Origin: Lachnospiraceae bacterium M18-1
Lineage (GTDB): Bacteria; Bacillota; Clostridia; Lachnospirales; Lachnospiraceae
Assembly (NCBI GenBank): GCA_000403295.2
Contig: KE159609.1
Location: 836,725-900,724 of the forward strand
DNA length: 64,000 bases
Direction of reading: 5' to 3'
The translations under genes were made by a program, and so were the position numbers. Positions within the stretch are counted from its first letter, which is position 1, and each line of letters begins with the position of its first letter. A model generated the notes under the pieces. That model worked only from the letters and a program-made list of their open reading frames with translations. It ran no database searches and had not been told where the DNA came from. Positions 53,436-62,072 of this stretch are shown here, piece after piece.

Positions 53436-55325
53436 GTGATAAATACGGTTGTGGTTATAGAAGAAGGGATTGGAGCGTTTTCTTTAGGATTTGCGGCAGC
53501 TGGTTTTCAAGTAACAGATGCTTTCGTTAAGGATAAAAGAGCTTTGGATATTTATAAGAACAATATTGATGGCAGAATATATGAAGCCACTCTGATGGAA
53601 CTGTCACCAAAAGAGATTACGGACGCAGATATAATTGCAATAGATATGATGCAAATGTTCCCATTCAGAAATAGTAGAAGGGATTTACATCAATCTACTC
53701 AATTTAACAAAGAACCCTTGAAAAAGGTCGCTGAAATAATTCAACAGAAAAATCCATTAATATTTTTTCTTGCTATGCAGAAAAAAATGTATAAAGATTC
53801 TGCGTTGTTAGATATTCTCAATGAAATAAGTCATATGGGTTACCATTCTAATTTTAAAGTGTTGAATAGCATGGAGATTACAGGGGCTCCAGTGACTGAG
53901 GAACAGCTTTATGTGATTGGAAGCCGTATGTCAGATTATCCATATGAATTTCCAATACATATGGATAAGGAAGAAACAATTCCAATTCGTAAGTTTATTT
54001 CCAGTGTTGAAGAAGATGGTTGGTACTATAGGATCAACAGAGATGAGATTGTAGAAAGTAGTAAAGAGGATCGTTTTCTTTGTTGGAGGAAAGATAAATA
54101 TATAGAATGTCCGTATGTAGGGTGGAATTTAATAAAAAAACCACTTGTCCGAGTAAATGGTATTATTCGTAAGTTAACACATAAAGAAATGGCGGAGTTG
54201 AAAGGCTTTCCAAGGAATTTTGATTTAAATATATCGAATAAGGAATGGCTTTATAGAATGCTGGTATATGCACCAAATGTGCTGCTGGTTAAATATGTTG
54301 CAGAGAATCTAGCACAGACTCCCCTTCGTAAATTACAGATTTCAAACGACCAAAAATTTTCCCAAATATTTAAAAGCTATTTGCAACAAAAAGGCGGGGA
54401 GATAAAGAGAATTGCTGAATATGATATTGAGTTGGATTTTGCTTATGCATATAGAGATTTGACAGTGTATTTTGCTTTGAAATTTTATAGTAGTGATTTC
54501 TCGGTAAAACAGAATTTATACAAGGCATGTAAACGATTATCAAAAAGAAGAGAAAATACTGACTGTATAGTGCTTGCAGTAGCGAATATTGTGCCTACAG
54601 AAGTAAAGGAAGTATGTAAATTAAAATATGAAATTGATATATGGGATGTGAAAAATTTTCTTTGGTTGTTTGAAGAATTTATAAAAATTAAGAATGAATT
54701 TGTTGCATTCCTCAATTATTCAACAGAAATTATTGAGCCGGAAAAACCTGAACCATATATTTTTGATGAAATAGAGAAGGAGCCGGAAGAGGGCGGCTTA
54801 AAAGAAAAACTGTTGCAAATTAAGTCGGGATCAGAACAGTGGCATCAATATGAGAAGGTTTGTATTGAAATTTTAAAATATATTTTGGGAGATTATCTAA
54901 CATTGTGGTATGAACAGGAAAATACAGTTAATGGAATGTATAGATTTGATTTATGCTGTAAAATCAAGGATGGGGCAAATCAAGACTTTTTCAATACAAT
55001 TCAGCAATATTTCAACACAAAATATGTTGTTTTTGAATTTAAAAATTATAGTGAAAAAATTACACAAAAGGAAATATATACAACAGAAAAATATTTATAT
55101 GAAAAGGCATTACGCAGAGTGGCGATTATTATTTCAAGGAAAGGGGCAGATGAGAATGCCCTCGCCGCTATACGGGGAAGCCTTCGAGAAACTGGAAAAC
55201 TGATTCTGTGTTTGTCGGATAAGGATATTTTAGAGTTGATAGATATTAAACAACGGAACGAGCAACCTACAGGAGCATTTCTGGGGGCAATGTTAGATGA
55301 TCTATTGATTCATTTAGAAAAATAA
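53436..55325 (+). CDS. Catalytically dead C5-methyltransferase-like domain fused to PD-(D/E)XK nuclease
   Basis: This 629-residue protein has three parts. Residues 1-295 follow the C5-cytosine methyltransferase plan: GIGAFSLGFAAAGF (motif I position), LYVIGSR (motif VIII position), RKLTHKEMAELKGFPRNFDL (motif IX region), PNVLLVKYVAENL (motif X). The catalytic Pro-Cys loop is replaced by DMMQMFPF (70-77) and the ENV motif by FFLAMQ, so methylation is unlikely. Residues about 325-420 resemble a worn nuclease fold (FALKFY where E-x-K is expected). Residues about 465-605 are a Mrr-like nuclease with Asp505 (YRFDLCC) and Glu534-Phe-Lys536 (FEFKNY). The start is GTG with a weak GGAAG. AT-rich compared with its left neighbours. 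Probably a defence nuclease. Confidence 0.75.
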   Translation: MINTVVVIEEGIGAFSLGFAAAGFQVTDAFVKDKRALDIYKNNIDGRIYEATLMELSPKEITDADIIAIDMMQMFPFRNSRRDLHQSTQFNKEPLKKVAEIIQQKNPLIFFLAMQKKMYKDSALLDILNEISHMGYHSNFKVLNSMEITGAPVTEEQLYVIGSRMSDYPYEFPIHMDKEETIPIRKFISSVEEDGWYYRINRDEIVESSKEDRFLCWRKDKYIECPYVGWNLIKKPLVRVNGIIRKLTHKEMAELKGFPRNFDLNISNKEWLYRMLVYAPNVLLVKYVAENLAQTPLRKLQISNDQKFSQIFKSYLQQKGGEIKRIAEYDIELDFAYAYRDLTVYFALKFYSSDFSVKQNLYKACKRLSKRRENTDCIVLAVANIVPTEVKEVCKLKYEIDIWDVKNFLWLFEEFIKIKNEFVAFLNYSTEIIEPEKPEPYIFDEIEKEPEEGGLKEKLLQIKSGSEQWHQYEKVCIEILKYILGDYLTLWYEQENTVNGMYRFDLCCKIKDGANQDFFNTIQQYFNTKYVVFEFKNYSEKITQKEIYTTEKYLYEKALRRVAIIISRKGADENALAAIRGSLRETGKLILCLSDKDILELIDIKQRNEQPTGAFLGAMLDDLLIHLEK

Positions 55326-55481
55326 TGTAATCTTTTTGAATATGAATATATATTTACATTGTGTGATGAGTTCTTTGTCAAAATGTTTTAAGAACTTGAG
55401 ATGATGAAACAGGAGATGGAGACAATAGGTTTTGTGTTATACGGAAGGCTGAAAACTGGTGATTAGTAATGAGGTGATTAA

Positions 55482-56948
55482 ATGGCAATTCGTTCAATGG
55501 AATATCTTAAAAGTCTTGTGCGGGAACTCGTAAAATTACCGAGTGAGACAGAATGGGTAGAGTTTAAATGTAATAACAAAGAGCCACAAATGATAGGAGA
55601 ATATATTTCTGCCCTCAGTAATTCAGCGGCATTATGTGAAAGGCCAAAAGCTTATTTAGTTTGGGGCGTACAGGATGACACGCATAAAATTGTGGGTACA
55701 GAATTTCAGTACCGGAAGATGAAAAAGGGGAATGAAGAATTAGAAGCGTGGCTTTCACGTATGCTCTTTCCGAGAATTAATTTTCGGTTTTTTGAGGTTT
55801 CAATGGAGGATGAAAAGGTTGTTCTGTTGGAAATTCCCTGTGCAGAAAAACAGCCAGTTCAATTCGCCGGAGCAGAGTATATCCGTATTGGAACGAATAA
55901 GAAAAATCTGAAGGAATATCCGGATAAAGAGAGAGAACTATGGAGAACATTTGATTCTACCCCATATGAACTACGAATAGCTATGAGCAATCTGGATGAA
56001 GATTCAATGGTCAGCCTGATGGATTTTTCGCGATATTATGATAAACTTGAGATGCCTATTCCAAGAAACCGAGATAAAATTCTGGAAGATCTGAAACATG
56101 AGAAATTTATTGTAAAAAATGATGCTGGAAACTGGAATATTACGAACATAGGCGCACTTATGATAGCAAAAGATTTGAAGAAATTTGAAAATTTGCACCG
56201 GCGCTCTGTTCGGGTAATCTGGTATAAAGAAAAATCCAGATTAAATGCAATTCGGGAAAAAGAATTTACCGGTGGATATGCGTTTTCTCATGAAGATATT
56301 GTTCAGTATATTATGACTATTATTCCGCAGGAAGAAATTATTGTTGAAGCTACACGAAAGTCTATAGTCAGTTTTCCAGAGATTGCTATTAGAGAATTAT
56401 TGGCGAATGCTATGATTCACCAGGATTTGCAGCAGCGTGGTACAAATCCAATGGTAGAAGTATTTCAAAACCGAATTGAATTTTCCAATGCAGGTGAGCC
56501 ATTAGTAGCTATTGAGCGTATCGTGGATTCAGTGCCAGTTTCAAGAAATGAAAATATTGCCGGATTTATGCATAAATGTGGTATTTGCGAAGAACGAGGT
56601 AGCGGTTACGATAAGATAATTGAAGCTACAGGAAAGAGTGAATTGTTAGCACCGAGAATTGAGAATCAGAATAATCAATTTACAAAAGCGGTTCTATTCG
56701 CAAAGATACCATTTAATATGACAACGAAAGAAGATCGAATCAGAACTTGCTATATGCAGGCATGTTTGGCGTATGTTAATTATGAGGCAATCAATAATAC
56801 TGATATCCGTAATTTATTTGGTTTGTCCATAAAAGAAAGCTATAAAGCATCCAGAATTATTAAAGATACTATAGAAGCGAGATTATTGCGTCCACTTGAT
56901 GATACAACGGCGCCCCGATATATGAAATATATTCCTTATTGGGCATGA
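55482..56948 (+). CDS. AlbA_2/Schlafen-type putative DNA-binding protein with HATPase_c_4 region
   Basis: The 488-residue protein opens with an AlbA_2 domain (LPSETEWVEFKCN near residue 19, YLVWGVQDDTHKIVGTE near 60, YIRIGTNKKNL near 130). A linker and an HATPase-like segment follow (IAIRELLANAMIHQDLQ near 305, NRIEFSNAGEP near 330), then ERGSGYDKIIEA near 370 and a winged helix at the C-terminus (about 430-485). It is intact. ATG follows GAGGTG. Adjacent to the nuclease fusion, it may regulate or cooperate with it (inference). Confidence 0.82.
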   Translation: MAIRSMEYLKSLVRELVKLPSETEWVEFKCNNKEPQMIGEYISALSNSAALCERPKAYLVWGVQDDTHKIVGTEFQYRKMKKGNEELEAWLSRMLFPRINFRFFEVSMEDEKVVLLEIPCAEKQPVQFAGAEYIRIGTNKKNLKEYPDKERELWRTFDSTPYELRIAMSNLDEDSMVSLMDFSRYYDKLEMPIPRNRDKILEDLKHEKFIVKNDAGNWNITNIGALMIAKDLKKFENLHRRSVRVIWYKEKSRLNAIREKEFTGGYAFSHEDIVQYIMTIIPQEEIIVEATRKSIVSFPEIAIRELLANAMIHQDLQQRGTNPMVEVFQNRIEFSNAGEPLVAIERIVDSVPVSRNENIAGFMHKCGICEERGSGYDKIIEATGKSELLAPRIENQNNQFTKAVLFAKIPFNMTTKEDRIRTCYMQACLAYVNYEAINNTDIRNLFGLSIKESYKASRIIKDTIEARLLRPLDDTTAPRYMKYIPYWA

Positions 56949-57187
56949 TTTAACTTGCATTAACTTGCAAAAGTAGGAAATGATTACAGAGGAAATGCTG
57001 AAATATCACTATTTTGGGAGGATATATAGCTATTTCCTCTGTATTTATATTTTGGGGAATCATTTTCTTGAAAATTTAACTTGCGTTAATTTGCACAGTA
57101 TATGTTATGAATTTTAAAAGACGATTGAAGTTTGAAATGGTTTATAAAGAAAAATAAAGGAATATAAAAAAAGTATAAAATTTTGTT

Positions 57188-57331
57188 AGTCCTTACTTGA
57201 CAGCACCATATGGGGAGAAAGTGAAGGCTTATTTGAGGCGCGGGGCGAGGGAGCTGTCGGGGTTTGAGGTGTATCCGAATGCGCAGGTGGGGTATGGAGC
57301 GTTGTGTGTGAGGGATAGTCTGCCGGTATGA
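57188..57331 (+). pseudogene. Copied 3' end of the S8 protease gene, copy A
   Basis: Reads SPYLTAPYGEKVKAYLRRGA then RELSGFEVYPNAQVGYGA and CVRDSLPV plus stop, nearly the same as the last 45 residues of the intact protease. The rest of the gene is absent; the upstream 45 bases are AT-rich noncoding DNA shared with copy B. The gap 56949-57498 also holds direct repeats of TTAACTTGCRTTAAYTTGC (56950 and 57077) and an imperfect CAGAGGAAAT/ATTTCCTCTG stem. Confidence 0.9.
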
Positions 57332-57498
57332 TAAATAAAGTATCTGCATGATTTATGTTACAATGTATTTATAATTATGAATAGAGTTATAGATATTTTA
57401 ATATGTCAGATGTGCAAAATGGCTTTTCAAGAGAATGATTTCAATATATAATAATTATCGGAGATTGTTTTAGTTTTTGATTTTAAGAGGAAAATATT

Positions 57499-58290
57499 AT
57501 GGAAAAAGGAAAAATTAAAGACTTTTTAATTGCATCGAAGGATGAAACTTCGAATGCTACAATTGAAAGTGATATGTTGCCTGCGGTTATTGAAGAAGTT
57601 GCGGATTTTGTGGTTTCTGAAGGTACTGCTGAAATAATCGGTGTTCTTGTGGGTGCTTTTGCACCAAGAATAAATGGAATTCGTCTAAATTATAAGCAAA
57701 ATAGTTTCGAAAGAAGAGTTACAAATGCTCTTACATTAATGGTGCAGAAAATAGAAGTAATGGAAGCAAATTATTCTATGCTGATAGAAGAGATTCAAGA
57801 AAAATTTCGCGGAATATATGCTGAGTGGCTGTTAAATAATTTAGAAGAAGAAAAACAGCAGGGAAAGGTATCGTATCATGTAAATGGTTTCATTAATTTA
57901 ATGAATAACGAAGCTAATGATAATTTAATGCTTATGTTTTTTAATACGATAAATCAAATTACAGAACTTGATATTGATGTTTTATCGCTATATAATAGGA
58001 ATTCGCAAGAAGATGTTATAAGTCTATGTAATAGATATAACTTAAAGATAGAACAAGTTGTAGTAATTAAAGAAAAATTGGAACGGTTAGGTTTAATATA
58101 CAGTAAAAATGAGGAACAAAGAGATAGCAACATAGATGCTATTGTTGATTATTTGAATAAAGTTGATAAAGAACAAATGAAAAGTAAGCCTAAAGGAGTA
58201 AAGCTGCCTAATATCAAAAAGCCTAATCGATCTACATCTTATGCTATTACGTCTTTAGGGAGAGATTATCTAAAAGTTATTTCGGATTAA
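57499..58290 (+). CDS. Unknown protein, 263 residues, helical with C-terminal winged-helix-like region
   Basis: I do not recognise the family. Residues about 25-60 contain a mildly hydrophobic helix with glycines (EGTAEIIGVLVGAFAPRING). A long helical region (65-150) follows, and a C-terminal half with the rhythm of a winged helix (VVVIKEKLERLGLIY, then YAITSLGRDYLKVI, a typical wing and last helix). AGAGGAAAA precedes the ATG. AT-rich, isolated between subtilase stubs. The glycine-helix-plus-wHTH plan faintly recalls abortive-infection DUF4393-type proteins, at low confidence. Confidence 0.6.
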   Translation: MEKGKIKDFLIASKDETSNATIESDMLPAVIEEVADFVVSEGTAEIIGVLVGAFAPRINGIRLNYKQNSFERRVTNALTLMVQKIEVMEANYSMLIEEIQEKFRGIYAEWLLNNLEEEKQQGKVSYHVNGFINLMNNEANDNLMLMFFNTINQITELDIDVLSLYNRNSQEDVISLCNRYNLKIEQVVVIKEKLERLGLIYSKNEEQRDSNIDAIVDYLNKVDKEQMKSKPKGVKLPNIKKPNRSTSYAITSLGRDYLKVISD

Positions 58291-58389
58291 AAAATATTTC
58301 GGATTTTTTGTTTGATGATATTTGGGATTTTTGAACGTGTTGGAAAACACAAAATAGGAAAGCAATATGTGGCAAGGAGAGGATATTAA

Positions 58390-59595
58390 ATGACAGAAGC
58401 TAATAGTCTGGAATTAATCAAAATCGGAGAAAGCACTACTGTAGAATTCAAAAAATCTACAAATGAAATCACAAAAGATGTTTATGATACAGTTTGTTCA
58501 TTTTCTAATCGGGATGGCGGGCATATTTTTCTTGGAGTAGAGGATAATGGGTTAATTATAGGGATTGTACCGGAAGCTTTGGATCAGATGAAAAAAGATT
58601 TTGTTACTGCGGTCAACAATTCAAATAAAATATACCCACCTATGTATTAAACTCCGGAAGAAATACAAATAGAAGGACATATTATTTTGCATATATATGT
58701 GCCGGTAGGCACGCAGGTTTGCAGACATAATGGGAAAATCTTTGACCGCAGTCATGAAGCAGATTTAGATATTACAAACAACTCGGATGCCGTTTATCGG
58801 TTGTATGCCAGGAAGCAAGATAGTTATTACGTGAATAAAGTTACAGGATTCGGACTGTCAGATCTTCGTTCTGATCTCATTGATCGGGCGAGAAAAATGA
58901 GCCGTATTCGAAATATGAACCATCCATGGCTGACAATGGGAGATGAGGAGTTTCTCCGCAGCGCGGGTTTAATCTTAAAAGATGATGAAAAGCATCGGGA
59001 AGGAATTACTCTTGCAGCGATACTTTTGTTTGGGGAAGATATTACAATAATGTCTGCTCTTCCGCAGCATAAAACAGACGCGATCTTTCGTGTAGAAAAT
59101 GTAGATCGTTATGGTTTTCAGTCATTTTCTAAAAATCCAGCTATTTCTAAGGTGTTTCGTGAGACATCATTGGCAGATGAACTTGGATCCGGAATGAGGA
59201 ATACTTATAAATACACAAAGCTATATTCAGGAGGAACGCCTGAATTTATAGAAGGAAATGTGTTTAAGACAATGATTCCATTGACTGCTGTTTCTGTTGG
59301 AAAAGTTGGGCCGTCTCACAGTAACTTAGTCACTGACCAAGTTACTGACCAAGTTACTAGAAATGTAGATGGTATAGAGATGGAGCAGGAGGTTTCACAG
59401 CAGATTCTTGATTTCTGTCAGATAGAAAGAAGTAAAAAAGAAATATGTGAATACATGAGATATAGAAACAGGACGTTTTTTACCAGAAAATATTTATTTC
59501 CACTTATTCAGGAGGGAAAGCTGCAAATGACGAAGCCGGATAAACCGAATAGTAGGAATCAAAAATATATTGCGGTAAAATATCAAAAGGAATAA
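58390..59595 (+). pseudogene. AlbA_2/RecG-like DNA-binding gene broken by a nonsense codon and an internal deletion
   Basis: The frame encodes ESTTVEFKKSTNEITKDVYD (AlbA_2 start), but a TAA at 58648-58650 interrupts it after KIYPPMY. The same frame continues TPEEIQIEGHIILHIYVPVG and on through YARKQDSYYVNKVTGFGLSD to a normal C-terminus with a short wing (FTRKYLFPLIQEGKLQMT). One base change (TTA to TAA) would explain it. In addition, RVENVDRYGFQSFSKNPAIS joins two distant family regions, so about 65 residues including the HATPase N-box are missing. Thus it is doubly broken. GGCAAGGAG precedes the ATG. Confidence 0.85.
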
Positions 59596-59710
59596 ATAAA
59601 AGGGCTGTCAGAAAGGATCTGATGGCTCTTTATACAATTAAGGAAAAAGATGTTTTTGTTCACCTATAAAGAAAAAAATAGAGAAATGTAAAAAAGTATA
59701 AAATTATATT

Positions 59711-59878
59711 AGTCCTTACTTGACAGCACCATATGGGGAGAAGGTGAAGGCTTATCTGAGGCGCGGGGCGAGGGAGCTGCCGGGGTTTACGGAGTATCCG
59801 AATCCGCAGGTGGGGACGATGGCGCTGAACGTAGGAGCAGGGCGGAAGGTGTGCCCCATCCGGTATCCGATACCGTAA
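59711..59878 (+). pseudogene. Copied 3' end of an S8 protease gene, copy B
   Basis: Reads SPYLTAPYGEKVKAYLRRGA then RELPGFTEYPNPQVG, and then a different tail (TMALNVGAGRKVCPIRYPIP). It shares the AT-rich upstream block TATAAAGAAAAA...AAAAAGTATAAAATT with copy A (from 59665). The distinct tail shows it came from a different paralogue, or diverged after the stop region changed. Confidence 0.88.
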
Positions 59879-60008
59879 AGCCATAGTATTAGGAAAAGGG
59901 AATAAAAAGGTATTTCATCCCGGCATAGGGCATCTTGCTTGTCGGGGTATTGTTTTGCCGGCGTCTGGATGATATGATAGTCTTGCTAAGACAGGGAGGG
60001 GGAGAAAA

Positions 60009-60455
60009 ATGAAGCTGACTATCCATCAGGATCTTGCGGTTCACGAAACAGAAATTATTATCAATTGCGCCCATGTGGATGGAAGGCTCCGTCATTTGAT
60101 TGAGCTGATCCGGCAGCATGGCTTTTCCTTAACGGGGTATCAGGAAGGGAAGGAGTACCAGATTCCGCTGGAACAAATTTATTTTATGGATTCTGCGGAC
60201 GGGAAAACCTTTCTTTATCTGGAAAAGGAGGTTTACTTCTGCCGGGATACGCTGGCTTCGTTGGAAGAAAAACTGTTCCATACTTCTTTTGTAAGGATCA
60301 GCAAAAACTGCATCATCAACACCGATTATTTGAAAAGCGTGCGTCCGCTTTATAATCATCGGCTGGAAGCCTTCCTGGTGAATGGGGAAACCCAGATCGT
60401 TACTCGTAATTACATTGAAGTATTGAAAAATAAGCTGAAAGGAGAAAATTTATGA
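60009..60455 (+). CDS. LytTR-domain transcription regulator
   Basis: The 148-residue protein is a stand-alone LytTR DNA-binding protein: an N-terminal part (to about residue 50), then the LytTR domain (IPLEQIYFMDSADGKTFLYL, FVRISKNCIINTDYLKSVRP, VTRNYIEVLKNKL). No response-receiver domain. GGGAGGGGGAG precedes the ATG. Its stop overlaps the next start (ATGA), and LytTR-DUF3021 pairs are a known Firmicute unit controlling membrane proteins. Confidence 0.88.
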   Translation: MKLTIHQDLAVHETEIIINCAHVDGRLRHLIELIRQHGFSLTGYQEGKEYQIPLEQIYFMDSADGKTFLYLEKEVYFCRDTLASLEEKLFHTSFVRISKNCIINTDYLKSVRPLYNHRLEAFLVNGETQIVTRNYIEVLKNKLKGENL

Positions 60456-60880
60456 AAACTCTCTTATGGAACTGGATTCCGTCTACCTGCATCTGTTTTA
60501 CCCTGATCGTGCTTGCAAACTGGGGGCTTAATCTGCTGTGGGGGAATGAAGTTTCCCCCTTTCTGCTGGTTTTGTTTGTGTGGCTTGCTGCATGCCAGCT
60601 CATAGATACGTTGATCAGCAGAATAGAATTCCGGAAATGGAGTCATCACTGCATAGCAGAGTCGGTGGTGTTGTATCTGCTGTCACTGTTTATTTCCAGA
60701 ATGTTCTTCTGGAAGGGCATGGATGTTTCCATCTTTGTCTCTTTTACGGTAATCTTTTTATTTACTGATGGGTTTATCTTCTGGTATTTTCGCAAGCGGC
60801 AGGAAATCCAGGCAGAGGAGATCAATGAACTGATCCGGGCAAGAGAAGAAAATGGTCCTGACTGCGCCCGGAATTCTTAA
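60452..60880 (+). CDS. DUF3021-type four-helix membrane protein
   Basis: The 142-residue protein has about four hydrophobic helices (residues 9-28, 33-52, 72-90, 96-115) and a charged C-terminal tail (KRQEIQAEEINELIRAREE). Size, topology and pairing with a LytTR regulator match DUF3021, thought to modulate the regulator. Translation is coupled by the four-base overlap. Confidence 0.8.
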   Translation: MKTLLWNWIPSTCICFTLIVLANWGLNLLWGNEVSPFLLVLFVWLAACQLIDTLISRIEFRKWSHHCIAESVVLYLLSLFISRMFFWKGMDVSIFVSFTVIFLFTDGFIFWYFRKRQEIQAEEINELIRAREENGPDCARNS

Positions 60881-61008
60881 AACAGTTTCATTGCGTTTCA
60901 GACGATTACGGATCGGAAAAGCATTGAGAAATATGGGGGAAACAGGCTGTATATTGCCCCGCCCATAGACTATGACAGGGCAAGTTACCAGTGTTTGGAA
61001 GACGCTTA
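60881..61008 (+). other. Possible gene remnant after the DUF3021 gene
   Basis: The frame following the stop reads NSFIAFQTITDRKSIEKYGG then NRLYIAPPIDYDRASYQCLE and a stop, which looks protein-like but has no start or ribosome site. I do not recognise the family. It may be the C-terminus of a deleted gene. Confidence 0.3.
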
Positions 61009-61113
61009 AGGTAAATGAGGAGTTAAACGAAAAATACCCCTGCGGTGTTAAGGGGCAGAAAAAATGGAAGCGGAAGGGCATACAGTGATTCAAAAGGGGC
61101 GCAAAAATGATTG

Positions 61114-61139
61114 AAAAGTGGTCGAATTCGACCACTTTT
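61114..61139. repeat. Perfect 26-base palindrome
   Basis: AAAAGTGGTCGAATTCGACC and its last six bases form a complete palindrome with A/T arms. It could be a bidirectional terminator or an operator. Between it and 61629 there is AT-rich DNA with one weak stem (CTGTCAG/CTGGCAG plus TTTTT, 61578-61609), and no supported gene. Confidence 0.65.
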
Positions 61140-61629
61140 ACATTGAAAGCTACTTGACACTAACTTACCATTAAATTTGCCTGGGCTTAGCATTACTGTA
61201 CCATACGCCCCATGAAGTTATGCGGGTTCCATAGTTTTTCACTGAAAAAAAGTAAAAATAGTTTGTGACATTAACTTGACATACTATATATTGCGGTCAG
61301 CACACTAAAGTGTTCAGATTTGGAAGCGGCACAATTAGCAGAAAAACAACGAGAAGAACATATGGATCAGATGAGTGAGTTTTGTTCTGAAACAATGTGA
61401 TCAACAGAATGTAATTTGAGATTTCTGGAGAAGGCGAAAGAAAGAGATTATTTTATCCGTTGTTATTAAATTCTTACCGCAGATCCTGCAATTAATATTT
61501 GGTGACGAATATGAAGGATATGGAAAGAATGGATTTAAATTGGGAATACTAAAAGGTAAAAAGAGATAAGGAGAAGCTGTCAGAAATAAATAATCTGGCA
61601 GTTTTTACACGGTGATGAGGATTATATAA

Positions 61630-62072
61630 ATGAATATAGAAGCATACAATTTAGATTCTCTGCGAAAGTTAGTCCGAAATCTCCAGGACGAAAACAAAAG
61701 ACTGAAAGAATTGCTGGACAAGGCAGATGTTGCTTATGAGTCAGAAAATGTGTTTGAAGAAAAAATAGAAACTATCGAAGAATATGATTCAGACCAGGGT
61801 GGGCGTATCCAGAGTAAATACATTACAGAAGAGCTGGCAAACAGATTTTTTGCAATGTTTTGGGGGAGAATGGATGTTTATGCCAAAAGAGGCACAAAAG
61901 GCGGATATTTTCCACAGTGTGATAATAGATGGAATAATCGGATATGCCCAAAACAGCGTGGTGAAAAAGTCAATTGCGAAGCCTGCGAGCATAGGAGGTG
62001 GACGGAACTTAAGCCCAAGAAAATTATAGAGCATCTTCTCGGATATAGAGAAGATGGTGCGGATGTATTAGG
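61630..62072 (+). pseudogene. TOTE-type archaeo-eukaryotic primase gene, 5' part before the insertion
   Basis: Codons 1-147 encode an N-terminal coiled coil (MNIEAYNLDSLRKLVRNLQD and on) and then the zinc-knuckle-like FPQCDNRWNNRICPKQRGEK with VNCEACEHRRW, the region preceding the primase core in TOTE conflict-system AEP proteins. The frame reaches GADVLG and then enters the insertion, stopping three codons later. GATGAGG precedes the ATG. The 3' part resumes at 63711. Confidence 0.85.

Noticed and set aside
58390..58650. A complete small AlbA_2 protein ending at 58650
   Set aside because: The same frame continues with family sequence directly after the TAA, so this is a broken longer gene rather than a natural short one.
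60881..61008. C-terminal extension of the DUF3021 protein by stop readthrough
   Set aside because: The stop is followed by sequence in frame that looks protein-like, but the DUF3021 protein already has its normal length and no readthrough context is seen.
61784..62034. Short frames on both strands within the primase gene
   Set aside because: Shadows of the primase coding sequence, which has clear family motifs in its own frame.
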